Source: Planctomycetota bacterium (GTDB taxonomy: Bacteria; Planctomycetota; Planctomycetia; Pirellulales; Lacipirellulaceae). From it: DNA of 8,890 nt. Below the pieces are notes generated by a model that was not told where the DNA came from, ran no database searches, and saw only the letters and a program-made list of their open reading frames with translations. Each line of letters begins with the position of its first letter. The first letter of the stretch is position 1. The position numbers and the translations under genes are program-made. The DNA is taken from positions 1 to 8,890 of the forward strand of contig JAKEGR010000077.1 of NCBI GenBank assembly GCA_022615465.1, written 5' to 3'. Shown here in pieces: positions 1 to 5,883 of this stretch.

Positions 1-121
1 TCGTCGGATTGAGGACCATGTCGAAATCGCCAACGCTGGTCTCGAATCGCACTACCTGTGCAGGCACCGAGGATGCAACCAATAAACAAATAGCGAACGT
101 AATGCCAACTCTCGAAATCAT
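1..121 (-). CDS. Secreted peptidyl-prolyl cis-trans isomerase, cyclophilin type (N-terminal part; gene runs off the left edge)
   Basis: Only the first 40 codons are visible. The ATG lies at 121-119. The product begins with a Sec signal peptide: a short basic start (MISR), a hydrophobic core (VGITFAICLLVASS) and a likely cleavage site after VPA at residues 19-21. The mature part then reads VVRFETSVGDFDMVLNPT, which resembles the first beta strand of cyclophilin-type isomerases (usual form: V.xF.T..GdF.i.L.p). Such enzymes catalyse proline cis-trans isomerisation, here in an exported compartment. The ATG was chosen because the signal peptide starts right at it; only a weak CAGG lies upstream. 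A good promoter candidate lies 54-82 nt upstream. The catalytic core is outside the window, so the family call rests on about 18 mature residues plus recall of planctomycete homologues. Confidence 0.62.
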   Translation of the reverse strand, partial: MISRVGITFAICLLVASSVPAQVVRFETSVGDFDMVLNPT

Positions 122-495
122 GCGCGTACCTGTTGGGAAATCGTCGAAGACGGTTGGTTCTGACTGGAACCTTCAGCATAATCCGCGGTTACATTCGCGT
201 CAAAAAACTGGCGGAGGCATGGCCAGTGCTGACGCGGTAGAGGCGGCCAGAAGTGGCTTGAAAACCGCTCGCTTAGATTCGCGGCCGGATCCAATCGTTA
301 CAACCGGCATCCCAAGGGCAAGTGGAAAATGGGGTTCGGCAACACCGCTCTGCACCAGTTAGCGGCGTCGCTTGCAACGCGGGATGGCCGCCCCACCCTA
401 CAACGTCCCAAGCACTGTTACGATTGATGGCCTTCAAAATCGTGAATCGCCGTCGCGACGCTCTCCCCTGCCCTATCGCCAGCCGTGCATGCTCG
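122..495. other. Non-coding interval between two minus-strand genes
   Basis: This 374-nt stretch separates the thioesterase stop from the isomerase start. Apart from the promoter at 175-203, I see only a perfect 10-bp palindrome CGTCGCGACG at 451-460. There is no clear hairpin-plus-T-run terminator behind the thioesterase. Open frames here overlap one another in several registers and show no recognisable protein sequence. Confidence 0.55.
175..203 (-). promoter_or_regulatory. Sigma70-type promoter for the secreted isomerase gene
   Basis: Read on the minus strand, a -35 box TTGACG (203-198, 5 of 6 matches) is followed after exactly 17 nt by a -10 box TATGCT (180-175, 4 of 6 matches). Transcription would begin near 168 and leave an untranslated leader of about 45-50 nt before the ATG at 121. 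The spacing and position fit the gene well. This is a consensus match only. Confidence 0.5.
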
Positions 496-897
496 CTAGC
501 TGCCAACGTCAGCGGGTTGCAGCAGGAACTCCGGCAGCCGCCGCACGCGCCCTTCGCGATCGATGCATGCGATCGTGCTTTCCGCCTCGGCCAACAACTC
601 GTCGCCTCGCCAAAACTGGTACGCATGGTCAATTCGAGCCGCCCGCGCGCGAACCGTGCGAACCTGTAGCCGCAAAGTGTCACCAAACCTGCACGGCCGA
701 AGGTACTTGCAGGCGATCTTATTCACGACCAGAACAATGCCATCCCGCTCCAGGTCGGCATAGTCATAACCGAACGCCAAGAGCTGTTCGACACGAGCCA
801 ATTCACAGTATTTGAAGTAATTCGCATGGTGTACGAAGCCCTGGCCGTCGGTCTCATAGTACCGCACGCGAATCTCAATTTCATGGTCGGGAAGCAT
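496..897 (-). CDS. Acyl-CoA thioesterase, YbgC/4-hydroxybenzoyl-CoA thioesterase hotdog family
   Basis: This 133-residue protein has the usual length of a single hotdog-fold thioesterase. The diagnostic N-terminal motif is RVRYYETDGQGFVHHANY at residues 10-27. Asp17 occupies the position of the catalytic aspartate of YbgC-type enzymes, and His24 matches the conserved HxNY/HASY histidine. The long hotdog helix follows (FKYCELARVEQLLAFG). The later strands include LVVNKIACKYLRPCRFGDTL, a typical YbgC feature, and RARAARIDHAYQFWR. These enzymes hydrolyse acyl-CoA thioesters in the cytoplasm; the substrate cannot be predicted here. In proteobacteria ybgC lies with tol-pal, but no tol gene is present in this window. 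The ATG at 897-895 is well supported because an in-frame TAA lies two codons upstream. There is no strong Shine-Dalgarno site. The gene appears monocistronic. Confidence 0.88.
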   Translation of the reverse strand: MLPDHEIEIRVRYYETDGQGFVHHANYFKYCELARVEQLLAFGYDYADLERDGIVLVVNKIACKYLRPCRFGDTLRLQVRTVRARAARIDHAYQFWRGDELLAEAESTIACIDREGRVRRLPEFLLQPADVGS

Positions 898-1284
898 TGG
901 TTAGCCATCACATTAGGGTGCGTTTCGGGCGACAGACTTCCCCAGCCTGGCGTTTCATATCTTCGCAGAACTGTAAGCCTAATCTGCTTGGGGAGCCTGA
1001 TCTACGCAGTCGCTCTTGATTCCAAATATGGTAGTGTTTCCGGCCGCCGACTCCAATGTCGTTACCCAAGTTGCAAAAGCTGTGCAATTGCTTATAGTTA
1101 CGTGTTATTGAGGTCTGCGCGTCGAATGGCCACGGGACCACCAAGGGGGGCCCAGCGAGCGGTCATTGGCGGCATGTGGCACAGGCTTGTTTCGTACGCA
1201 GACATCAATCATAGCCGGCCGGCTCCCCCCTGAGTCCGGTCGCACTCAGCCAGCCACTAACTCTCAGCGCCAAAGGACACCGCG
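898..1284. other. Divergent intergenic region between thioesterase and tandem-ACT gene
   Basis: This 387-nt region separates two divergently transcribed genes, so it should hold promoters for both. It contains a forward promoter candidate (1071-1098), a 12-bp perfect palindrome AGCCGGCCGGCT at 1213-1224, and a 6-bp hairpin CTGAGT/ACTCAG (1230-1235 and 1244-1249) in the probable leader of the ACT gene. No convincing promoter box was found for the thioesterase. No open frame here resembles a known protein. Confidence 0.5.
1071..1098 (+). promoter_or_regulatory. Candidate promoter for the tandem-ACT gene
   Basis: TTGCAA (1071-1076, 5 of 6 matches to TTGACA counting only the aligned positions TTG-A is weaker: 4 of 6) is followed after 16 nt by TATAGT (1093-1098, 5 of 6 matches to TATAAT). 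The implied start near 1105 would give a leader of about 180 nt before the ATG at 1285. That leader would contain the hairpin at 1230-1249. This is a sequence match only and could be fortuitous in a locally AT-rich stretch. Confidence 0.35.
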
Positions 1285-1773
1285 ATGAGTACCGGGGAAG
1301 GATCAGGTACCGAGTATGCCACCGCCCGCGGCCGCGACTACCCGTCGATCCGCCAATTCACCGTCTTTCTCGAAAACCGCGTCGGGCAGTTGATGGACGT
1401 GGTCCGCCGCTTCGAGGGGAGTAACGTCCGGATTGTTGCCCTGACGATCTCCGAATCGACCGAGTGCGCATTGGTGCGGTTTTTGCTCAGCGACCCCGAG
1501 CAAGGGCGCGAAATTCTCGAACGGGCCGGCCTGGCAATCGTCGAGTCGGACCTGATCGGGGTGGAGCTGCCCGATTCGCCCCAGCCGATGCTGCAAATCT
1601 GCACGGCCCTGCTCGCGGCCGAGGTGAACATCAGCCAGATTTATCCCCTTCTGCTCCGCCCCAACGGTCATCCCGCCGTGGCGCTGATGGTCGATAATAT
1701 CGAGATGGCCATCGACACGCTTCACGCCAAGGGTTTTCACACGATCAACGAGGACGAACTCGACTCCCATTGA
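1285..1773 (+). CDS. Stand-alone tandem ACT-domain protein
   Basis: This 162-residue protein has a short polar N-terminus followed by two ACT-like modules. The first spans about residues 23-92 and begins RQFTVFLENRVGQLMDVV, the classic ACT strand-turn-helix with the ligand-site loop (ENRVGQL). The second spans about 98-157 and begins at PMLQICTALLAAEVNISQIY, continuing to NIEMAIDTLHAKGFHTINEDEL. ACT domains bind small effectors, most often amino acids, and typically regulate enzymes. No catalytic domain is attached, so this is probably a cytoplasmic sensor or an allosteric subunit. Similar stand-alone tandem ACT proteins are sometimes annotated as acetolactate-synthase-related, but no ilvB neighbour is present. 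The start is well defined: AAAGGA at 1272-1277 lies 7 nt before the ATG. The ligand is unknown. Confidence 0.85.
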   Translation: MSTGEGSGTEYATARGRDYPSIRQFTVFLENRVGQLMDVVRRFEGSNVRIVALTISESTECALVRFLLSDPEQGREILERAGLAIVESDLIGVELPDSPQPMLQICTALLAAEVNISQIYPLLLRPNGHPAVALMVDNIEMAIDTLHAKGFHTINEDELDSH

Positions 1774-1945
1774 GTTCCCCTCGGTTCGGGCGGACACTTT
1801 GGTAGTTGACGCATAGCCGCACTCAGTTGAAACTAACGCTGAGAAGTTGCCCACCGCGGCAACCTGTCTCTCCGGTCTTACTCCGCAAACGCGGGTTTTC
1901 GTGACGGATTTTTTCTCGACCGATATTTCTCACCAAGTGAGCAAG

Positions 1946-2656
1946 ATGGCGATTCGTATTACCTGCCCCGGTTGCCACACGCGGTTCAGCGTGGCCGACA
2001 AATTTGCCGGTCAGACCGGCCCCTGCCCCAAGTGTAAAACCAAAATCTCAATCCCCAAACCCGAAGATGAAGTCGTCATCCACACTCCGGAACACTCCGA
2101 GGCAGGCGCCGTGGGTACTGGCGGCCGACATGCACTGAAAACGTACCGACGCCAGGACACCCGGTTCCTGCCGCTCGTGTTCACGAGCGTTGTCGGCTTC
2201 GTGCTCGTGGCGCTGCTGATTGCACTCGTTTTGCGCAGTGTCGAGGGGCAGCCGAACAAGATCGTGACGGTGCTGGCCGCGATCGTTCTTGGGCCGCCGT
2301 TGGCGTGGGCTGGCTACACATTTCTGCGCGACCCGGAGTTGGAAGGGTATCGAGGCACGAACCTCATCCTCAGGTCTCTTGCTTGTGGGCTGGCCTACGC
2401 CCTCCTGTGGGGAGTGTGGATGTTCGTCGGCGGATATGTCGGTGGACCGGATGCCTTTACCAAAGGGATGGAAATCTACCAACTTGTCATCCTCGGCGTG
2501 CTGGTGCTCGGCATTGGCACCTTTGCCGCTTATGTTTCCTTCGATCTTGATCCTGGAAGTGGCTTCTTCCACGCAGCCCTCTACTTCGGCGTCTCTATAC
2601 TGCTGCGACTCGCGGCAGGGCTTATTGCACTACCAGGATTGGGATTGGGGGCATGA
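1946..2656 (+). CDS. Zinc-ribbon membrane protein with five predicted transmembrane helices
   Basis: This 236-residue protein starts with a compact zinc ribbon: MAIRITCPGCHTRF and GPCPKCKTKI, with Cys7, Cys10, Cys27 and Cys30 as ligands. A polar linker (about residues 38-73) follows, then hydrophobic segments at about 74-97, 105-126, 139-165, 177-198 and 208-232. The architecture suggests an inner-membrane protein with a cytoplasmic zinc-binding head. Zinc ribbons of the form CPxC(x)16CPxC at the very N-terminus are common in planctomycete proteins, but the function is not known. The frame stays open back to an ATG at 1847, yet the 1946 ATG is preferred because the ribbon begins six residues after it and the upstream 33 residues look non-coding. 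The ribosome binding site is weak (GTGAG). A poor promoter match (TTGACG at 1806-1811 with GAAACT 17 nt downstream) lies in the preceding gap. Confidence 0.75.
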   Translation: MAIRITCPGCHTRFSVADKFAGQTGPCPKCKTKISIPKPEDEVVIHTPEHSEAGAVGTGGRHALKTYRRQDTRFLPLVFTSVVGFVLVALLIALVLRSVEGQPNKIVTVLAAIVLGPPLAWAGYTFLRDPELEGYRGTNLILRSLACGLAYALLWGVWMFVGGYVGGPDAFTKGMEIYQLVILGVLVLGIGTFAAYVSFDLDPGSGFFHAALYFGVSILLRLAAGLIALPGLGLGA

Positions 2657-2738
2657 CTCGGCGGAAACTGCGACAATGCTCAATTTGCCGTTCCTTCTCA
2701 TCACCAACTCATTACGCGGCCTGCGGCCGCAACCAAAA

Positions 2739-2810
2739 TGTAGGGAACGCCGTCCCTGGCGTTCCGGCGATAAGGCAAATCCGGAACGGCACGGAGACAC
2801 GTTCCCTACA
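2739..2810. repeat. REPIN-like paired palindromic repeat
   Basis: Two related arms of 29 and 30 nt (2739-2767 and 2781-2810) are arranged as an imperfect inverted repeat around a 13-nt spacer. Their outer ends are exact complements (TGTAGGGAACG and CGTTCCCTACA), as are their inner ends (GTTCCGG and CCGGAAC). Each arm can also fold on its own: the left arm has a perfect 8-bp stem GGAACGCC/GGCGTTCC (2744-2751 and 2758-2765), and the right arm has GGAACG/CGTTCC (2783-2788 and 2800-2805). Two palindromes in inverted orientation is the layout of REPIN elements. Copy number elsewhere in the genome cannot be judged from this window. Confidence 0.7.
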
Positions 2811-2829
2811 CGGCTTGTCGATCAACAAC

Positions 2830-2850
2830 ATGCGCGCACGGCGCGCGCAT
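2830..2850. repeat. GC-rich hairpin behind the REPIN-like element
   Basis: ATGCGCGC (2830-2837) and GCGCGCAT (2843-2850) form a perfect 8-bp stem with a 5-nt loop, 19 nt after the REPIN-like element. It has no T-run, so it is not a classical terminator. It could still act as a transcript-end stabiliser for the upstream zinc-ribbon gene, or it may be part of the repeat unit. Confidence 0.45.
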
Positions 2851-2891
2851 CACACACAGCAAGACTCTAGCCCCCTGATCCCTTCTCTCTG

Positions 2892-4223
2892 ATGTCCAGC
2901 ATCCCCAACATCCCCGAACTGGCTTCTTGGCGTCGTGGCGGCGGTTTGGTGAGAATTCCACCCGGAGTCGACGTGCCACTCACCGACCGCGTCCGGCGGC
3001 TGATCGACACCGCCCCGTTCCGTCGGCTCTCGCAAATCAGCCAACTTGGATTAGTGAGCCTCGTCTACCCCGCCGCAAATCACACCCGGCAGGAACACGC
3101 ACTCGGCGCTTACCTGGCCGCAATGGAATACCTGGATCGTCTGGCGGCCGACGACCGCTTCACGGCCGCTATATCGCCCGCGAATGCCGAACTCTTCCTC
3201 GTCACCGCGCTACTACACGACATTGGCCATTTCCCCTTTGGCCACCCCATCGAAGACATCCACTTGCCGCATGTGCCAAAACACGAACAGCTCGCCCGCC
3301 GCTTTATCGTTGGCGGCGAGATCGGCACGCTGCTGCGCAATGACTGGAATCTCGAACCGGATGCAGTGGCCGATGTCGTCTCCAACCAACCCGGCGACCG
3401 CTCGCGCCGAATTCTCCAGAGCATGCTTTCCGGCCCAATCGACGTCGACAAAATCGATTATTTGATGCGGGACAGTCTTCATGCTGGCGTACCCTATGGC
3501 CGGCACTTCGATCGCCGCCGTCTGATTGCCAGCCTCTGCCTGAACGCGGCGGGCGACAGCCTGGCGATCACGGACAAAGGGAAGACTGCCGCCGAGATGA
3601 TGGTCTTTGCCCGCTACGTGATGTTCAGTGAGGTCTATTGGCACCACGCCGTGCGAGCTGCCACGGCGATGCTCCAACGCGCGTTTTTCCTGCTTCACCA
3701 TGAACTTGACCTGAATCACCTGTTCGAGCTGACCGACGGGCCGATGATCAACACCCTGGCTGCCGCAGCCGCCAACACCCCGGCTAGCGAACTTCTCGAC
3801 GGTCTGTTCGGCCCGCGCCGCCGCCTCTACAAACGGCTCGCCGAGTACAGTTATTTTGAAGAGCCGGCGATATACGAGCGGCTTGCCCGGCGGCCATATC
3901 TTGAGTTGGTGAAGTCGGCCGAACTCATTGCCGAGGGGATGACGGCAGCACTTGGCGAATCGGTCGCCGGACACGAAGTGCTCGTCGATGCCCCGCCCAC
4001 CGAGCTTGAAGTCGACTTCGATATTGAAGTGTTCTTTCCCAAGAAGGGCGATTATCGTCGCCTGGGGGATGTCTCTCCCGTGGTGCGAACACTTGCTCAG
4101 GATCAGTTTGACAACTATGTGAAGCAGGTGCGCGTGTTTGTCCATCCGCGCCTTGCCGCCCCACTTCGCGAATTAGCGGATATTCCTGACCGGCTCATGG
4201 CCGCCATCGGAAGGGAAAACTAG
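2892..4223 (+). CDS. HD-superfamily phosphohydrolase (SAMHD1/COG1078-like dNTPase family)
   Basis: This 443-residue cytoplasmic protein carries the full metal-binding HD signature. HTRQEHALGAY places the first ligand at His69. LLHDIGHFPFGH gives the His109-Asp110 doublet and the conserved downstream HFPFGH. DVDKIDYLMRDSLHAGV places the final ligand at Asp186, directly followed by Lys187 and, three residues later, Tyr190. This is the same arrangement as Asp311-Lys312-Tyr315 of SAMHD1. RLIDTAPFRRLSQISQLG near residues 36-53 is the usual N-terminal signature of this group. Family members hydrolyse dNTPs or related nucleotides; the real substrate is not shown by the sequence. The start codon lacks a Shine-Dalgarno site (a pyrimidine-rich run precedes it), but the conserved region begins soon after. 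The stop codon overlaps the convergent downstream gene. Confidence 0.85.
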   Translation: MSSIPNIPELASWRRGGGLVRIPPGVDVPLTDRVRRLIDTAPFRRLSQISQLGLVSLVYPAANHTRQEHALGAYLAAMEYLDRLAADDRFTAAISPANAELFLVTALLHDIGHFPFGHPIEDIHLPHVPKHEQLARRFIVGGEIGTLLRNDWNLEPDAVADVVSNQPGDRSRRILQSMLSGPIDVDKIDYLMRDSLHAGVPYGRHFDRRRLIASLCLNAAGDSLAITDKGKTAAEMMVFARYVMFSEVYWHHAVRAATAMLQRAFFLLHHELDLNHLFELTDGPMINTLAAAAANTPASELLDGLFGPRRRLYKRLAEYSYFEEPAIYERLARRPYLELVKSAELIAEGMTAALGESVAGHEVLVDAPPTELEVDFDIEVFFPKKGDYRRLGDVSPVVRTLAQDQFDNYVKQVRVFVHPRLAAPLRELADIPDRLMAAIGREN

Positions 4224-4232
4224 CCGATGGCG
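4202..4232. terminator. Hairpin spanning both convergent stop codons (possible bidirectional terminator)
   Basis: CGCCATCGG (4202-4210) and CCGATGGCG (4224-4232) form a perfect 9-bp stem around a 13-nt loop that contains the shared CTAG stop site at 4220-4223. The structure lies at the exact junction of the two convergent genes, and each arm encodes the C-terminal residues of one of them. There is no T-run on either side, so intrinsic termination is uncertain. Confidence 0.4.
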
Positions 4233-4666
4233 ACTGCGAATGGCTCTCGCCGCTGGCATTTCCGCCGCGCCTTCGGCGGCATCACGGTCATCCGCACTTT
4301 ACCTGCCGGCTCGATCAGTTCGGCTCGGTAGGCGGCCAGTTCCGCGGCAGCTTGATCTTCCGTCAATACTCGTTGCTGGACAAGAATGTCCGCCAACGAT
4401 CGCTTGCGATCCGACTGAATCCAGAGCAGCCGCATCAGGTCTTCGCGCGTCATCAGGCCGAGATCGATCGCCACTTCCCCGAATCTCTCACGTGGCACTT
4501 CGTGCTGCGTGAGCAAGATCGCAAATATGTCGGAGGCCGAGATAATTCCTTCCTCGAGCGCAAGCTGACCAATCGGCACGAGATGCGTATGCTGCGCCTC
4601 GAGCGACGCCAAGAGCTGCTCGGCGGAAATAACGTGTTTTCGATGCAAGTACATGCCAAAGTGCAT
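4220..4666 (-). CDS. Small protein of four MshEN-like (type II secretion GspE N-domain) repeats
   Basis: From the ATG at 4666-4664 the product is 148 residues. Almost all of it is four copies of a 24-residue unit, at residues 2-25, 31-54, 61-84 and 90-113, separated by 5-6 residues. The pattern is aGxxxxxxxxIsxxxLxxxLxxQ. The third copy, RFGEVAIDLGLMTREDLMRL, fits the MshEN motif RLGxxLVxxGxxxxxxLxxxL best. MshEN domains lie at the N-terminus of GspE/PilB/MshE ATPases, and some bind cyclic di-GMP. No ATPase is attached here. The C-terminal 30 residues are basic (MPPKARRKCQRR). The frame is open back to 4783, but those residues do not fit the repeat, so 4666 is preferred; its ribosome binding site is weak. 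A poor promoter match (TTGGCA 4783-4778, TAGGCT 4760-4755, 17-nt spacing) lies upstream. Partner and ligand are unknown. Confidence 0.72.
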   Translation of the reverse strand: MHFGMYLHRKHVISAEQLLASLEAQHTHLVPIGQLALEEGIISASDIFAILLTQHEVPRERFGEVAIDLGLMTREDLMRLLWIQSDRKRSLADILVQQRVLTEDQAAAELAAYRAELIEPAGKVRMTVMPPKARRKCQRREPFAVAIG

Positions 4667-4955
4667 CGTACCCACCGGGCCAGTCCGCCCGGTCCACATT
4701 CGATCCTGTCCAACGGCACGATCGACGCAAGCGCGCTGACTGGACTTCTCGTGAAGCCTAGGCCAATCGCGGCACAATGCCAACCGGCCACGCGGCGCGA
4801 TTAAGACACAAGTAACGGTTCTGCCGTCGGATGCGTACTTCCATTCCTCGCCGCAAATGGGGATCGGGCAGAAGATACCGTGGTCGCTACTCCCATCGGC
4901 GACTTTTCCGAACGCTTCGTCTGGACAACTTTCGCTTTGCCGGACGATAAGTCAA

Positions 4956-4961
4956 TATAAT
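4956..4961 (+). promoter_or_regulatory. Candidate -10 box upstream of the RNase H-like gene
   Basis: TATAAT at 4956-4961 is a perfect -10 consensus in an otherwise GC-rich region. No good -35 hexamer lies 16-18 nt upstream (CGCTTT at 17 nt). The predicted start near 4968 would leave a leader of about 75-140 nt, depending on the true start codon. Confidence 0.35.
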
Positions 4962-5001
4962 CCGGTTACGAAACCTCGCCTGGCTTGCATTGGACGTGGG
5001 C

Positions 5002-5055
5002 CAGTAACTCCCCCGCAGGCGGAGCCTGGTACTGTCTTGAGCGATGGCCGCGGCC
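5002..5055. repeat. Palindrome-rich, REP-like stretch
   Basis: CAGGC/GCCTG (5016-5020 and 5024-5028) form a stem with a 3-nt loop, enclosed by an outer pair CAGTA/TACTG (5002-5006 and 5030-5034). A perfect 10-bp palindrome GGCCGCGGCC follows at 5046-5055. Clusters like this are typical of small interspersed repeats in GC-rich genomes. The stretch overlaps the alternative start codon at 5044, which makes that start less likely. Confidence 0.4.
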
Positions 5056-5106
5056 TTCCAGCCGCAGCCGCCTCACGAACCCACCCCCGAAAAGCCCTCC
5101 CCCACA

Positions 5107-5814
5107 ATGCAAGCTCGAAGCCCCCACTTCTTGCTCTTCTCCGATGCTTTCGGTGAAGGCCGGCGTTGCGACCACTGGCGATTCGTCCTGCAATCGGTCG
5201 CAGACCAAAGGGTTCTGGCGGCCGAAGATGTTGAACCTGGCACGCGTGGAAGCCGCCTCGAATTGCTGGCCGTCGTTCGCGGCCTGGAATCGCTGGATCA
5301 ACCTTCGCGCGTCACGCTCGTCACCACGAGTCGCTACGTCACTCGCGGCATCCGCCGTGGTCTGAGCCAATGGCGCGCCCGGCGCTGGCGATGGGAACGA
5401 TTCGGTCAGCTTGTGCCGGTTCGCGATCACGACCTATGGCAACGGGTCGATCGCGCCCTCCATTTCCATCACGTCGACTGCTGTGCCTGGCACACTGAAA
5501 AACCGAGCCAAAATGAGACATGGGCAGCCTCGGCAGCCGCAATGCCACCCGCCCGGGCGGCCGTTCTGGCCCCGGAGAAGCCCGCGTTGACCCCGCCTGC
5601 CTCGGAACCAAGTGAATCAGTGCCTTTAGCGGCATGCGAGGTGGTGGAAACCCCACCGGAACAGGCCCTGTTGACCGTACAACGCCCGCGCCGCTGCCGA
5701 TCCATCAGCGGTTTCAGGCCTTCCCCGCTGGCCCTGGCATTCAGCCGACTGCGGCAAACCGTTTTGGCCCCTCTGGCGGCCCTCTGGCGGCCGGCGTTTA
5801 CCCGAGCGGCCTGA
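5107..5814 (+). CDS. Degenerate RNase H-fold protein with alanine/proline-rich tail
   Basis: From the ATG at 5107 the protein has 235 residues. Residues 6-120 align by eye with bacterial RNase HI. Asp13 in LLFSDAFGEG matches catalytic Asp10 of the E. coli enzyme, Glu52 in RLELLAVVRGLESL matches Glu48, and VRDHDLWQRVD (105-115) matches VKNVDLWQRLD. However, the third acid is lost: VTLVTTSRYV carries Thr74 where TDSQYV has Asp70. The GH loop and final acidic helix (His124, Asp134 in E. coli) are absent, replaced by a low-complexity Ala/Pro/Glu tail and an amphipathic C-terminal helix. Spacing of the retained positions (39 and 22 residues) matches E. coli (38 and 22), so the fold call is firm while RNase activity is doubtful. 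An in-frame ATG at 5044 would add 21 proline-rich residues. No ribosome binding site favours either start. glgB follows after 69 nt on the same strand. Confidence 0.72.
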   Translation: MQARSPHFLLFSDAFGEGRRCDHWRFVLQSVADQRVLAAEDVEPGTRGSRLELLAVVRGLESLDQPSRVTLVTTSRYVTRGIRRGLSQWRARRWRWERFGQLVPVRDHDLWQRVDRALHFHHVDCCAWHTEKPSQNETWAASAAAMPPARAAVLAPEKPALTPPASEPSESVPLAACEVVETPPEQALLTVQRPRRCRSISGFRPSPLALAFSRLRQTVLAPLAALWRPAFTRAA

Positions 5815-5869
5815 CCGAACACAATAGATACCGTCGCGGGGAATCCACTCGGTGGGTACCCGTCCTAGC

Positions 5870-5875
5870 AAGGAG
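5870..5875 (+). promoter_or_regulatory. Ribosome binding site that fixes the GTG start of glgB
   Basis: AAGGAG at 5870-5875 lies 8 nt before the GTG at 5884-5886. It is the strongest Shine-Dalgarno match in the window and supports the non-ATG start. No ATG occurs in frame near this point. Confidence 0.8.
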
Positions 5876-5883
5876 ACTTCAAC

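Larger units (their letters stand above)
4667..5106. other. Divergent intergenic region before the RNase H-like gene
   Basis: These 440 nt separate the MshEN-like gene (minus) from the RNase H-like gene (plus). They contain a perfect TATAAT box (4956-4961) and a palindrome-rich stretch (5002-5055). If the RNase H-like gene instead starts at 5044, the interval shrinks to 377 nt. Other open frames here overlap in several registers and look non-coding. Confidence 0.5.

Noticed and set aside
9..362. 117-residue plus-strand frame at the left edge
   Set aside because: It overlaps the minus-strand isomerase start and its promoter, and its composition looks random.
372..815. 147-residue plus-strand frame opposite the thioesterase gene
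   Set aside because: It is antisense to a gene with the full YbgC-type catalytic motif. It is rich in Arg, Pro and Cys, as shadow frames are.
1303..1854. 183-residue minus-strand frame opposite the ACT gene
   Set aside because: It is antisense to a clear tandem ACT protein with a good ribosome binding site, and the translation has no family match that I can see.
2653..2892. 79-residue plus-strand frame overlapping the zinc-ribbon stop by ATGA
   Set aside because: The ATGA overlap looks like translational coupling, but most of the frame runs through the REPIN-like element and the following hairpin, and the translation resembles no protein family.
3213..4145. 310-residue minus-strand frame opposite the HD phosphohydrolase gene
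   Set aside because: It is antisense to a gene with intact HD metal ligands and has no family-like sequence of its own.
5028..5040. 13-nt sequence GGTACTGTCTTGA also present at 8559-8571
   Set aside because: Both copies lie in or beside repeat-like DNA, which is suggestive. However, one shared 13-mer is close to chance expectation in a window of this size, and the flanks do not match.
5769..5790. Two perfect tandem copies of CCCTCTGGCGG near the end of the RNase H-like gene
   Set aside because: This is a simple 11-nt duplication in a variable tail. It is not part of a larger repeat array and shows no sign of function.
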